From an uncultured Cellvibrio sp. (lineage in GTDB: Bacteria; Pseudomonadota; Gammaproteobacteria; Pseudomonadales; Cellvibrionaceae): a DNA stretch of 5,694 bases. The notes under the pieces are model-generated. The model searched no databases. It was not told the origin of the DNA and saw only the letters and a list, made by a program, of their open reading frames with translations. Below are positions 1-5,694 of the stretch, one piece after another; position 1 is the stretch's first letter; each line of letters starts with the position of its first letter. The position numbers were made by a program, and so were the translations under genes. The stretch spans positions 1 to 5,694 of the forward strand of contig CAMPIG010000319.1 of assembly GCA_946886255.1 (NCBI GenBank). The letters are read 5' to 3'.

Positions 1-1036
1 GACTGTAATCGAAAGACGGATCATCTTCGTCAAAAAATTCGCTGGTCATCAGCTCTGCGCCGGATGGCAAACGAATAATGGAGTCGAGGGTTTTACCTTT
101 GTAGTTACGCTCAACAATCTTGCCTGTCAGTGTCTGGCTGGTGTGCGCATCTTCCAGATACTCCACGCGCAGATCCTCGGGGCGCAACAAAACATTTACC
201 TTGTCGCCCACCTTGAAGCTATGTTCCGCATGCAGCGTCCACTGCATACCTTCCACTTTGACTTCGTATTCATGGTTGCCGTCGACGGCAATGATTTCGC
301 CATCCAGTTGATTGATCTCACCAATAAATTTCGCCACAAATAAATTGGCGGGTTGTTCGTAAATTTCGCGCGGCGTGCCCAACTGTTGTACCTTGCCTTT
401 ATGCATGACAACCACACGATCAGACATCGACAAGGCTTCTTCCTGGTCGTGGGTGACGTACACAAAGGTGATGCCTAACTTGCGTTGCAGGCGCTTCAAT
501 TCCACTTGCATTTGCTGGCGCAGCTTGTAATCCAGGGCACTGAGCGATTCATCGAGCAATAATAATTTCGGCCGATTGACCACCGCCCGCGCGATGGCTA
601 CGCGCTGTTGCTGACCACCGGAAAGCTGGCTCGGTTTACGCTGGGCGAAATCACCCAGGCGAACCATCTCCAGGGCCTCTATCACACGCGGCCTGATTTC
701 CTCCTTCGGCACCTTGCTCATCTTCAAGCCAAAGGCGACGTTGTCGAATACGGTCATATGCGGGAACAGTGCGTAGCTCTGGAACACCGTGTTAACCGGG
801 CGCTTTTCTGCCGGGATCTTACTGATTTCCTGGCCCGCCAAATGAATTTCACCGACGTCTGCATCTTCCAGACCGGCGATCATGCGCAATACGGTAGTTT
901 TACCGCAGCCCGATGGTCCCAACAGGGTAAAGAACTCACCATCAAAGATCGTCAGATCAAAACTATCCAGCACGTGGTTGTCGCCATAGGTTTTCGACAA
1001 CTGCTTTAGTATCAGCAGGGGACGCGGTTCATTCAC
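1..1036 (-). CDS. potA: Spermidine/putrescine ABC transporter ATP-binding protein PotA (3' end off the window)
   Basis: This is the ATPase that energises the PotABCD importer of spermidine and putrescine at the inner face of the cytoplasmic membrane. The minus-strand frame is open from 1036 to the left edge (345 codons). E. coli PotA has about 378 residues, so roughly the last 30 are missing. Visible motifs are Walker A GPSGCGKT (residues 40-47), the Q-loop Gln86, the signature LSGGQQQR (138-145), Walker B LLLLDE (158-163), the D-loop SALD (166-169) and switch His196. The run [12 protein letters not shown], the segment [10 protein letters not shown] and the C-terminal [19 protein letters not shown] and [12 protein letters not shown] are PotA-like rather than generic ABC. 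They belong to the C-terminal regulatory domain. The start is GTG at 1036-1034: a stop at 1075-1073 closes the frame upstream, no in-frame ATG lies between, and AAGAGGAG (1054-1047) sits 10 bases ahead. potBCD would be expected beyond the left edge. Confidence 0.93.
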   Translation of the reverse strand, partial: MNEPRPLLILKQLSKTYGDNHVLDSFDLTIFDGEFFTLLGPSGCGKTTVLRMIAGLEDADVGEIHLAGQEISKIPAEKRPVNTVFQSYALFPHMTVFDNVAFGLKMSKVPKEEIRPRVIEALEMVRLGDFAQRKPSQLSGGQQQRVAIARAVVNRPKLLLLDESLSALDYKLRQQMQVELKRLQRKLGITFVYVTHDQEEALSMSDRVVVMHKGKVQQLGTPREIYEQPANLFVAKFIGEINQLDGEIIAVDGNHEYEVKVEGMQWTLHAEHSFKVGDKVNVLLRPEDLRVEYLEDAHTSQTLTGKIVERNYKGKTLDSIIRLPSGAELMTSEFFDEDDPSFDYS

Positions 1037-1431
1037 CGTGACTGTGCTCCTCTTTATGTAACGTTTTTGCCATTAAGGCGTGGCCGTGAATCAGGTGCTC
1101 GCAACGATCAACCCTGTAAAGCGGGTAACCCAGAGCAACAAACGGCCAGCCGAGAGGAGTTGACCGGGACGGTCATGGACTCGTTGCTGGGCGCGGATGC
1201 CGCTGGTTTACTCACGAAATTTTTACTGTCTTTTGCGTAGCTGTGCGCGGTAAACCTTGCAACGATTTAAGGATGCGGGATATTGGCCATAGGCAAAAGA
1301 AGGCACATTTTACGCATAGCCCCCCCTAAAAATCCAGCGTCCCTCCGCACGAAAATCACACAATGACAGGCGCGCCCCGATTAGCCATCCAACCGGGATC
1401 AGAGACGAAATATCGATAAGAAAGCAGGTGG
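1037..1431. other. Gene-free region upstream of potA
   Basis: I find no supported gene in this stretch between the sutA terminator and the potA start. Apart from the potA ribosome binding site it must hold the potA promoter, but I see no convincing pair of boxes. The best guess is a TAAAAT hexamer read on the minus strand at 1312-1307, with only a poor upstream box. It contains a 15-base perfect dyad (1161-1175), a small GGGT-A-ACCC dyad (1123-1131), a run of seven C (1320-1326), and two 7-base inverted matches (1081-1087 with 1142-1148; 1101-1107 with 1181-1187). The last two are of a size expected by chance. Confidence 0.5.
1161..1175. repeat. Perfect dyad TGACCG-GGA-CGGTCA upstream of potA
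   Basis: Two 6-base arms separated by GGA form a perfect inverted repeat, about 125 bases before the potA start codon. It could be an operator half-site pair or a small RNA hairpin in the potA leader. No regulator can be named from it. Confidence 0.35.
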
Positions 1432-1468
1432 AATAAAAACAAATTGGCCCCGCTATTCGCGAGGCCAA
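1432..1468 (-). terminator. Rho-independent terminator of the sutA-like gene
   Basis: Read on the minus strand, arms TTGGCC/GGCCAA (1468-1463 and 1449-1444) enclose one mismatch, three further G-C pairs and a five-base loop. The stem is followed at once by TTTGTTTTTATT (1443-1432). It begins 32 bases after the stop codon of the 1500-1802 gene, so it should separate that gene from potA, which lies further along the same strand. Confidence 0.8.
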
Positions 1469-1499
1469 CAAGTGACAGTTCCTGTGCAGGTGCTCGCCA

Positions 1500-1802
1500 T
1501 CAAATCGGGCGGCCACCGTAATCCGGGCTGGGTTTTTTAGGTGGATCTGAGGTTACATTGGGTGGAACCTCACTAATCTTGCCGCCGCGCGCCAAAAACG
1601 CCGCGACCAGATCGTCGATTTCATCACGTATGCGCTGGCGGGAAGCGATACTGAAATCTTCGATGACCTCAACATTGGCGGCCTTGCTACTGGATGAAAA
1701 GCTGGCTTCATCACTCTCAAGGGCATCAACGTCTTCATCATCCTCTTCGTCTTCGATGGGCTCATCAACATCATCATCGTTAAGGGGTTCATCAGTAGCC
1801 AT
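1500..1802 (-). CDS. sutA: SutA-like acidic transcriptional regulator
   Basis: The 100-residue product has three parts. The acidic tail (residues 1-40) contains only short stretches without Asp or Glu. A central segment (about 44-72) is likely helical and contains RQRIRDEIDDLVAAFLARGG. The proline-rich end (79-100) carries EVPPNV, DPPKKP and YGGRPI. This plan and the last two parts match my recollection of SutA of Pseudomonas aeruginosa, a partly disordered protein of about 105 residues that binds RNA polymerase and raises expression of housekeeping and ribosomal genes during slow growth. In Pseudomonas that gene also lies close to glnK-amtB, which supports the call. The start ATG (1802-1800) is preceded by AAGGTG (1813-1808) with a 5-base spacer. 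No DNA-binding motif or membrane segment is visible. The gene is monocistronic, with its own promoter and terminator. Function is inferred from homology recalled, not searched. Confidence 0.75.
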   Translation of the reverse strand: MATDEPLNDDDVDEPIEDEEDDEDVDALESDEASFSSSSKAANVEVIEDFSIASRQRIRDEIDDLVAAFLARGGKISEVPPNVTSDPPKKPSPDYGGRPI

Positions 1803-1878
1803 ATTGTCACCTTGGATCTTGAACTATTGGAGGCACAAAACCATGCCGACTTTTCGGTTGGCCGTTCGCTTCGCCTAA

Positions 1879-1907
1879 TTTATAGCGCAGGCCTGTTTAA
1901 ACGTCAT
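1879..1907 (-). promoter_or_regulatory. Sigma-70 promoter for the sutA-like gene
   Basis: Read on the minus strand, ATGACG (1907-1902, four of six to the -35 consensus) and TATAAA (1884-1879, five of six to the -10 consensus) are separated by exactly 17 bases. Transcription would begin near 1872, giving a leader of about 70 bases. Both boxes lie in a non-coding region and point at the 1500-1802 gene. Confidence 0.5.
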
Positions 1908-2055
1908 GCAAAGTGGCTTCTTTTTTTAGGCTTTTTTTATCTTACTTATCAAAAAGTAGAAATAATTTGGTTATTAACCACCCGCAATTCGCCCTTCTCG
2001 GCCTACATCATCTCTATTCCCACCATCACACATCGCACAGTGGGGACAACAAAAA
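1908..2055. other. AT-rich divergent intergenic region
   Basis: This is the upper part of the gap between the divergent sutA-like gene and the plus-strand genes. It is rich in A and T up to about 1980. It holds a tandem direct repeat of GGCTT followed by T-runs (about 1915-1938) and a perfect 13-base dyad TGGTTA-T-TAACCA (1968-1980). The tract could be an upstream activating or nucleoid-protein-binding region for the sutA promoter. No gene is supported. Confidence 0.4.
1968..1980. repeat. 13-base palindrome TGGTTA-T-TAACCA
   Basis: The arms are perfect and share a single central base, so this cannot fold as an RNA hairpin without losing pairs and is better read as a possible DNA-binding site. 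It lies about 60 bases upstream of the proposed -35 box of the sutA-like gene. Confidence 0.3.
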
Positions 2056-2262
2056 ATGAGTGCATGGGGATTCATGCCACAGGATAAAGACATGAAACCG
2101 GAATATTTTTTCCCCAGGCTGCGTATAATTTGCAGCGCGTTACACAACAGCATGGGCGCTATGTCAGGCAGTTCCTCTTGCACCTGTAGTATTGAGACTT
2201 TTGATCCGCAGGGTCGGATCATTGTCCCTACCCGGGTCGACTCATTTTTCGGGCTATTCTAA
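2056..2262 (+). CDS. Possible short upstream ORF (68 residues), doubtful
   Basis: An ATG-started frame of 68 codons ends in TAA whose last base is the A of the ATG of the next gene (TAATG at 2260-2264). This overlap is typical of translationally coupled pairs. Coupling would also explain why the next gene lacks a Shine-Dalgarno of its own. Against it, the ribosome site here is weak (GGGGA about nine bases ahead), the protein resembles nothing I know, and it has no clear domain, membrane helix or signal peptide. A TATAAT box lies inside it. It may be only a chance open frame in the leader of the following gene. Confidence 0.22.
   Translation: MSAWGFMPQDKDMKPEYFFPRLRIICSALHNSMGAMSGSSSCTCSIETFDPQGRIIVPTRVDSFFGLF
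2124..2129 (+). promoter_or_regulatory. TATAAT -10-like hexamer
   Basis: A perfect -10 consensus hexamer lies about 130 bases before the ATG at 2262. There is no recognisable -35 box at 16-18 bases (only GAATAT or similar). TG occurs two bases ahead of the hexamer, rather than one as in an extended -10 element. If real, it would drive the small membrane-protein gene and make the 2056-2262 frame non-coding. Confidence 0.3.
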
Positions 2263-2606
2263 TGAATGTGAAACCGCTATTGAAATACTTTCCTGAAATT
2301 CATCACCTGCCCGAGGATGCCCAGCTTCGCTTGCTACAGAGTGCTCATGAGCAGGCATTCGGTGCACAGAATAAATTGCGTATCTGGCGTAATAACCTGA
2401 TGGGTTTTGTTGTATTGATTCTGGCTTGTGTGGTAGTGATTACCGTTATCGGCCCTTGGCTGAGCTTGCAGGCCAGCACTACCGGCGTACTGCTGATGCT
2501 GATTGTTTTTCCGGTATTTTTATTTGTGCAGCAACGTCGTTACGTGGCGAGCTTGCGTCCCCTGGTGCATCAGCTTGCACATCAAAAGCCGGATAAGCAG
2601 ACATAA
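2262..2606 (+). CDS. Small protein with two predicted membrane helices, function unknown
   Basis: I do not recognise this 114-residue protein. Residues 1-44 are a soluble, probably helical N-terminus (LPEDAQLRLLQSAHEQAF). Residues about 46-66 (GFVVLILACVVVITVIGPW) and 74-89 (TGVLLMLIVFPVFLFV) are strongly hydrophobic and form a likely hairpin of two membrane helices. The C-terminus from Gln90 is basic (QQRRYVASLR), suggesting both ends are cytoplasmic by the positive-inside rule. No catalytic motif is visible. The start is ATG 2262: no in-frame ATG, GTG or TTG lies between it and a stop at 2202, and it lacks a good Shine-Dalgarno, so it is either coupled to the preceding short frame or weakly translated. 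Hydrophobicity and coherent topology make a real gene likely. It converges on the nitrogen cluster and shares the terminator at 2653-2681. Confidence 0.7.
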   Translation: MNVKPLLKYFPEIHHLPEDAQLRLLQSAHEQAFGAQNKLRIWRNNLMGFVVLILACVVVITVIGPWLSLQASTTGVLLMLIVFPVFLFVQQRRYVASLRPLVHQLAHQKPDKQT

Positions 2607-2636
2607 AAAAGCAGCGCACCCAAAGGGCAACGCTGC
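2605..2636 (-). terminator. Second-line terminator reading leftward out of the PII-amtB cluster
   Basis: Arms GCAGCG (2611-2616) and CGCTGC (2631-2636) pair, and CCC-AAA-GGG can pair inside them. On the minus strand the stem is followed by TTTTTT (2610-2605). On the plus strand no T-run follows, so it works only for leftward transcripts. It begins right after the stop codon of the 2262-2606 gene. Its T-run shares its first two bases with that stop codon. Confidence 0.6.
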
Positions 2637-2652
2637 CGGAGATATCCATTAC

Positions 2653-2681
2653 AAAAAAGCCGTCGCAATGACGGCTTTTTT
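2653..2681. terminator. Bidirectional rho-independent terminator between convergent genes
   Basis: A 12-base perfect inverted repeat with a five-base loop GCAAT consists of a six-base A-run plus GCCGTC, and GACGGC plus a six-base T-run. It gives a GC stem followed by a U-run in both directions. It ends the small membrane-protein gene on the plus strand and the PII gene (2692-3030) on the minus strand. Confidence 0.92.
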
Positions 2682-2691
2682 GTTTGAAGCC

Positions 2692-3060
<369 letters not shown>

Positions 3061-3213
3061 TTATCGCCTGGCTTTTTTATTCATCTGATTGGCCACAGCC
3101 GTTGGGTTGAGAACCCGTAAACGTCAGTGAAGTTCCGTTACGATACACGCAACGCCTGTGAAAATCATCTGTCCACCAGGAGCAAGTTTACTGCAAGATT
3201 ACGGCTTTGCTAT

Positions 3214-3240
3214 CCATCGCCCGAATTTACCGGGCGATGG
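3214..3240 (-). other. Strong stem-loop between amtB and the second PII gene
   Basis: Ten-base perfect arms CCATCGCCCG and CGGGCGATGG enclose a seven-base loop, starting about 11 bases after the amtB stop codon on the minus strand. The bases that follow (ATAGCAAAGCCG) contain no U-run, so it is not a standard intrinsic terminator. It may protect the amtB 3' end, act as a processing site, or attenuate expression of the downstream PII gene. The rest of the 3031-3213 gap holds a smaller GGGTT-GAG-AACCC dyad (3104-3116) and the PII ribosome site, but no promoter I can defend. Confidence 0.6.
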
Positions 3241-3251
3241 GCCAGAGAGTC

Positions 3252-4517
3252 TTACTTGTGCGTAAACTCAGGGTAGGCTTCCATACCACATTCAGCGATA
3301 TCCACACCTTCGTATTCTTCTTCCTCCGATACACGGATGCCAATCACCAATTTGATGATAGTCCAGACAATCAGACTGGTAACGAAAACCCAGCCAAAGA
3401 TGGTGAGGGCACCGATGATTTGACCGGAGAAAGTGGAACCATCATTGGTAAGCGGCACAACCAGCAGGCCGAACAAGCCAACGCTGCCGTGCACAGAAAT
3501 AGCACCCACCGGGTCATCAATCTTCAATTTATCCAGGCCGATAATAGAGAAGACCACAATCACACCACCCACGGCGCCGATGATAGTGGCGGCCAATGCG
3601 GAGGGGGTAGAGGGCTCAGCAGTAATCGCAACCAGACCCGCCAAAGCACCGTTCAGGGCCATGGTAAGGTCAGCCTTGCCAAACAAAACGCGGGCAACCA
3701 GAAGTGCCGCCACCAAACCGCCGGCAGCAGCAGCATTGGTATTTAGGAACACCATCGCAACAGAGTTAGCATTACCGATGTCACCCAGCTTCAATACAGA
3801 ACCACCGTTGAAACCGAACCAGCCCAACCACAGAATGAACGTACCCAGGGTCGCGAGCGGCAGATTAGCACCGGTGATCGCGTGAATTTCACCGTTAGGG
3901 CCGTATTTGCCTTTGCGTGCTCCCAACAGGATCACGCCGGCCAGGGCAGCGGTAGCACCAGCGAGGTGCACAATGCCTGAACCTGCAAAGTCAGAGAAGC
4001 CCAGGTCACCCAAGGTGTACATGCCGAATACGGCGTTGCCACCCCATGTCCATGAACCTTCCATCGGGTAGATGAAACCGGTCATGACGATCGCGAACAA
4101 CAGGAATGCCCAGAGCTTCATACGCTCGGCAACAGCGCCAGAAACGATGGACATGGCAGTGGCAACGAAGACCACCTGGAAGAAAAAGTCAGAGGCGCCG
4201 GAGTAAATCGCACCACCAGTGAAGCCGTCTTCGCGCTCGGCAAACTCACCCAAAGTCGCAGCGACATCCACAGTTTGAATGCCCGACAGGAATACATCAC
4301 CGCCGTACATAATGGCGTAACCACACACCATGTACATGATGCAGGCGATCGCGTACAACGCAACGTTTTTTGTCAAAATTTCAGTGGTGTTCTTGGCGCG
4401 AACCAAGCCCGATTCCAACATAGCGAAGCCAGCGGCCATCCACATAACCAGTGCGCCGCACACCAGGAAGTAAAAGGTGTCCATGGCGTACTGAAGATGA
4501 TAAATATTCTCTTCCAT
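3252..4517 (-). CDS. amtB: Ammonium transporter AmtB
   Basis: This 421-residue protein of the Amt/MEP/Rh family is a trimeric inner-membrane channel that takes up ammonium when it is scarce. Residues corresponding to the E. coli pore by local alignment are all present: Gln114 and Phe117, Trp158 in SWTWGG, Asp176 in SDFAGSGIVH, the twin histidines His184 and His343, and Phe236 and Ser240 in WFGFNGGS. Hydrophobic segments fit the usual eleven helices. The segment around residues 72-110 between helices 2 and 3 is an acidic, extended loop. The cytoplasmic tail (about 396-421) contains EEEEYEGVDIAECGMEAYPEF, which matches the conserved tail that couples gating and GlnK binding. There is no obvious cleaved signal peptide, and the mature protein seems to begin with helix 1. 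GGGGAA (4530-4525) precedes ATG 4517-4515. The gene starts 31 bases after the upstream PII gene, so the two are almost certainly co-transcribed. Confidence 0.95.
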   Translation of the reverse strand: MEENIYHLQYAMDTFYFLVCGALVMWMAAGFAMLESGLVRAKNTTEILTKNVALYAIACIMYMVCGYAIMYGGDVFLSGIQTVDVAATLGEFAEREDGFTGGAIYSGASDFFFQVVFVATAMSIVSGAVAERMKLWAFLLFAIVMTGFIYPMEGSWTWGGNAVFGMYTLGDLGFSDFAGSGIVHLAGATAALAGVILLGARKGKYGPNGEIHAITGANLPLATLGTFILWLGWFGFNGGSVLKLGDIGNANSVAMVFLNTNAAAAGGLVAALLVARVLFGKADLTMALNGALAGLVAITAEPSTPSALAATIIGAVGGVIVVFSIIGLDKLKIDDPVGAISVHGSVGLFGLLVVPLTNDGSTFSGQIIGALTIFGWVFVTSLIVWTIIKLVIGIRVSEEEEYEGVDIAECGMEAYPEFTHK

Positions 4518-4548
4518 TGCTCATTCCCCGATCTTAAAGTTGTTAAAT

Positions 4549-5019
<471 letters not shown>

Positions 5020-5107
5020 TCAGTCTGGCGTCGATTTACACCGCAACGCGAGGTGTTGTGGTAAAGGCAGCAGCCAATACCCTTAACTGTGTCTTCAAAT
5101 GGAACTT

Positions 5108-5124
5108 TGCATAGAGCAGGCCAA
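5108..5124 (-). promoter_or_regulatory. Candidate sigma-54 promoter of the glnK-amtB operon
   Basis: Read on the minus strand, TTGGCCTG-CTCT-ATGCA has the invariant GG (5122-5121) and GC (5110-5109) exactly ten bases apart, as sigma-54 promoters require. It matches the TTGGCACG-N4-TTGCA consensus at all but three fixed positions. The predicted start is near 5097, leaving a 210-base leader. An AT-rich tract lies just upstream (about 5125-5165), between it and the NtrC-like sites, suited to DNA bending. Confidence 0.6.
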
Positions 5125-5157
5125 TACAAAAAAAACCTTTTATTTCAATTAGATAGA

Positions 5158-5173
5158 GATATATACGTGCCAA
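5158..5173 (-). promoter_or_regulatory. Alternative sigma-54-like -24 element
   Basis: TTGGCACG (5173-5166) is a perfect -24 consensus, but the -12 position, four bases on, is TATC rather than TTGC, so the required GC is missing. It may be a decoy, a weak second promoter or chance. If used, transcription would begin near 5147. Confidence 0.25.
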
Positions 5174-5208
5174 ACAGCAGGAATAATGAAGGAATTGCGA
5201 TTTTGCTC

Positions 5209-5223
5209 GCACTGTTTTTGTGC
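5209..5223. promoter_or_regulatory. NtrC-like binding site, promoter-proximal
   Basis: GCAC-N7-GTGC is a perfect dyad matching the core of the NtrC enhancer consensus TGCAC-N7-GTGCA. Its centre, 5216, is about 119 bases upstream of the start predicted for the 5108-5124 promoter, a normal enhancer distance for NtrC. Confidence 0.5.
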
Positions 5224-5239
5224 TTCTGCAATATCATGA

Positions 5240-5256
5240 AGCACCAATTTGGAGCA
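5240..5256. promoter_or_regulatory. NtrC-like binding site, promoter-distal
   Basis: AGCACC-AATTT-GGAGCA matches TGCACC-N5-GGTGCA at ten of twelve fixed positions. Its centre, 5248, is 32 bases from that of the other site, about three helical turns, so both would lie on the same face of the DNA. This is the spacing described for the two strong NtrC sites of E. coli glnA. Confidence 0.5.
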
Positions 5257-5269
5257 AAAGGAAAGTTCA

Positions 5270-5285
5270 GGCGTGTTAATACGCC
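5270..5285. repeat. GGCGT-N6-ACGCC dyad upstream of ubiK
   Basis: Five-base perfect arms surround GTTAAT, about 80 bases ahead of the ubiK start and just beyond the distal NtrC-like site. It could be an operator for the divergent ubiK promoter. No promoter boxes are convincing here and no regulator can be named. Confidence 0.25.
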
Positions 5286-5366
5286 GCCAGGGTCCCAACT
5301 CGCTTAAGACAGAGAAGAAAACACGGAGTAGACTGCACAACTTTGAGTAGCAACCGAGGCTTGATG

Positions 5367-5609
5367 ATGATTACCGACTTCGCCCAGCGCCTATTACAGG
5401 AACTACAGAAAAACCTGCCCCAGATTTCCGCCCTCTTACCCAAACGCGAACTACACCTTGCGCTTCAGTCGGCACTGGGTCGGCTGGATCTGGTTACGCG
5501 AGAGGAGTTCGATGCACAACAAGCCGTCCTGGCACGCACGCGCGAGAAAGTGGAACAGTTGGAGGAGACTCTCGCAAACCTCGAAGCCAAGACGAACGGC
5601 AAATCGTAG
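5367..5609 (+). CDS. ubiK: Ubiquinone biosynthesis accessory factor UbiK
   Basis: This 80-residue protein belongs to the UbiK/YqiC (BMFP) family. UbiK binds UbiJ and supports the soluble Ubi complex that makes ubiquinone under aerobic growth. Residues 1-37 are an amphipathic helical region. Residues 40-66 carry the family stretch LDLVTREEFDAQ followed by VLARTREKVEQLE, and 45-75 form a coiled coil. This matches E. coli YqiC (LTRLDLVSREEFDVQ, LRTREKL). I chose ATG 5367-5369 because GAGG lies seven bases ahead and E. coli UbiK also begins Met-Ile. ATG 5364 is possible but would lie only four bases from that site, and a TTG at 5343 would add eight residues. It is divergent from glnK, a neighbourhood I recall from Pseudomonas. 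The shared upstream region contains the NtrC-like sites, but nitrogen control of ubiK is not implied. Confidence 0.88.
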   Translation: MITDFAQRLLQELQKNLPQISALLPKRELHLALQSALGRLDLVTREEFDAQQAVLARTREKVEQLEETLANLEAKTNGKS

Positions 5610-5691
5610 ATGCCCGAGCTGAGCCATTTCATTCGTTCACCGGTTTGTTTATAGTGCACAGCTCTTTTGTTCGACATCGCAAGGAATGCCT

Positions 5692-5694
5692 ATG
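5692..5694 (+). CDS. Start codon of a further plus-strand gene (rest off the window)
   Basis: The window ends on ATG, preceded by AAGGA (5681-5685) with a six-base spacer, a good initiation site 82 bases after the ubiK stop. The product cannot be read. In related genomes the gene after ubiK is often a YifB/ComM-type Mg-chelatase-like ATPase, which is a guess from context only. A TATAGT box (5650-5655) without a good -35 lies ahead of it. An ATG at 5686 is too close to the ribosome site. Confidence 0.4.

Noticed and set aside
608..1009. Plus-strand frame of 133 residues opposite potA
   Set aside because: It is antisense to the Walker and signature motifs of PotA.
1081..1187. Two interleaved 7-base inverted matches suggesting a pseudoknot in the potA leader
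   Set aside because: Matches of this length are expected by chance in a region of this size, and no promoter places them in RNA.
1320..1326. Run of seven C as a phase-variation tract
   Set aside because: It lies in a non-coding gap, away from any start codon or defensible promoter box.
1310..1516. Minus-strand frame of 68 residues after the sutA-like gene
   Set aside because: It overlaps the end of that gene and runs through its terminator, with no family resemblance.
1812..2087. Plus-strand frame of 91 residues starting with TTG
   Set aside because: No ribosome site. It crosses the AT-rich divergent region and the sutA promoter; the composition looks non-coding.
1974..2222. Minus-strand frame of 82 residues
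   Set aside because: It lies opposite the plus-strand leader, with an unconvincing start and no recognisable domain. It contains a scatter of Cys and Gly with no pattern.
3207..3885. Long plus-strand frames opposite amtB
   Set aside because: These are shadows of the amtB coding sequence, whose protein is unmistakable on the other strand.
5089..5307. Plus- and minus-strand frames (72 and 63 residues) in the glnK-ubiK gap
   Set aside because: They cover the sigma-54 and NtrC-like elements and lack ribosome sites and recognisable content.
5616..5668. GAGCTG/CAGCTC arms followed by TTTT after ubiK
   Set aside because: The loop of 37 bases and short U-run make a poor terminator; the match is within chance.

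Overview
The window looks like a chromosomal segment of a free-living gammaproteobacterium, most likely from the Pseudomonas/Cellvibrio side of the class. The evidence is the protein families present (PotA, a SutA-like acidic protein, GlnK, AmtB, UbiK), the moderate GC content, and the sigma-54/NtrC-style regulatory sequences. The genus assignment is inference; nothing in the window fixes it.

Layout. Bases 1-1036 (minus strand) hold most of potA, the ATPase of the spermidine/putrescine importer, whose 3' end lies off the left edge. A gene-free stretch of about 460 bases follows. Next is a 100-residue acidic protein that resembles the RNA-polymerase-binding regulator SutA (1500-1802, minus), with its own terminator (1432-1468) and a reasonable sigma-70 promoter (1879-1907). 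On the plus strand, 2262-2606 encodes an unrecognised small protein with two predicted membrane helices, possibly preceded by a short coupled ORF. It converges on the nitrogen cluster across a pair of terminator hairpins (2605-2681).

The centre of the window is a minus-strand ammonium module: a PII gene (4549-4887), 31 bases, amtB (3252-4517), 221 bases, then a second PII gene (2692-3030). The two PII proteins are 81/112 identical by my count and keep the T-loop tyrosine Tyr51. They differ at the nucleotide-binding B-loop, where the promoter-proximal copy has Ser-Ser in place of Thr-Gly. AmtB retains the pore residues of ammonium channels. Upstream lies a candidate sigma-54 promoter with exact GG-N10-GC spacing (5108-5124), and further upstream two NtrC-like dyads whose centres are 32 bases apart (5209-5256). 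This is the architecture expected for nitrogen-starvation control by NtrB/NtrC. The promoter implies a leader of about 210 bases, with a stable hairpin just ahead of the ribosome binding site.

Divergently on the plus strand is ubiK (5367-5609), a ubiquinone-biosynthesis accessory factor. The last three bases are a probable start codon of a further plus-strand gene with a good Shine-Dalgarno.

I see no mobile element, CRISPR array, tRNA or rRNA. I see no clearly unprecedented system. The most distinctive point is the PII-AmtB-PII arrangement with divergent B-loops under what looks like one NtrC/sigma-54 control region.
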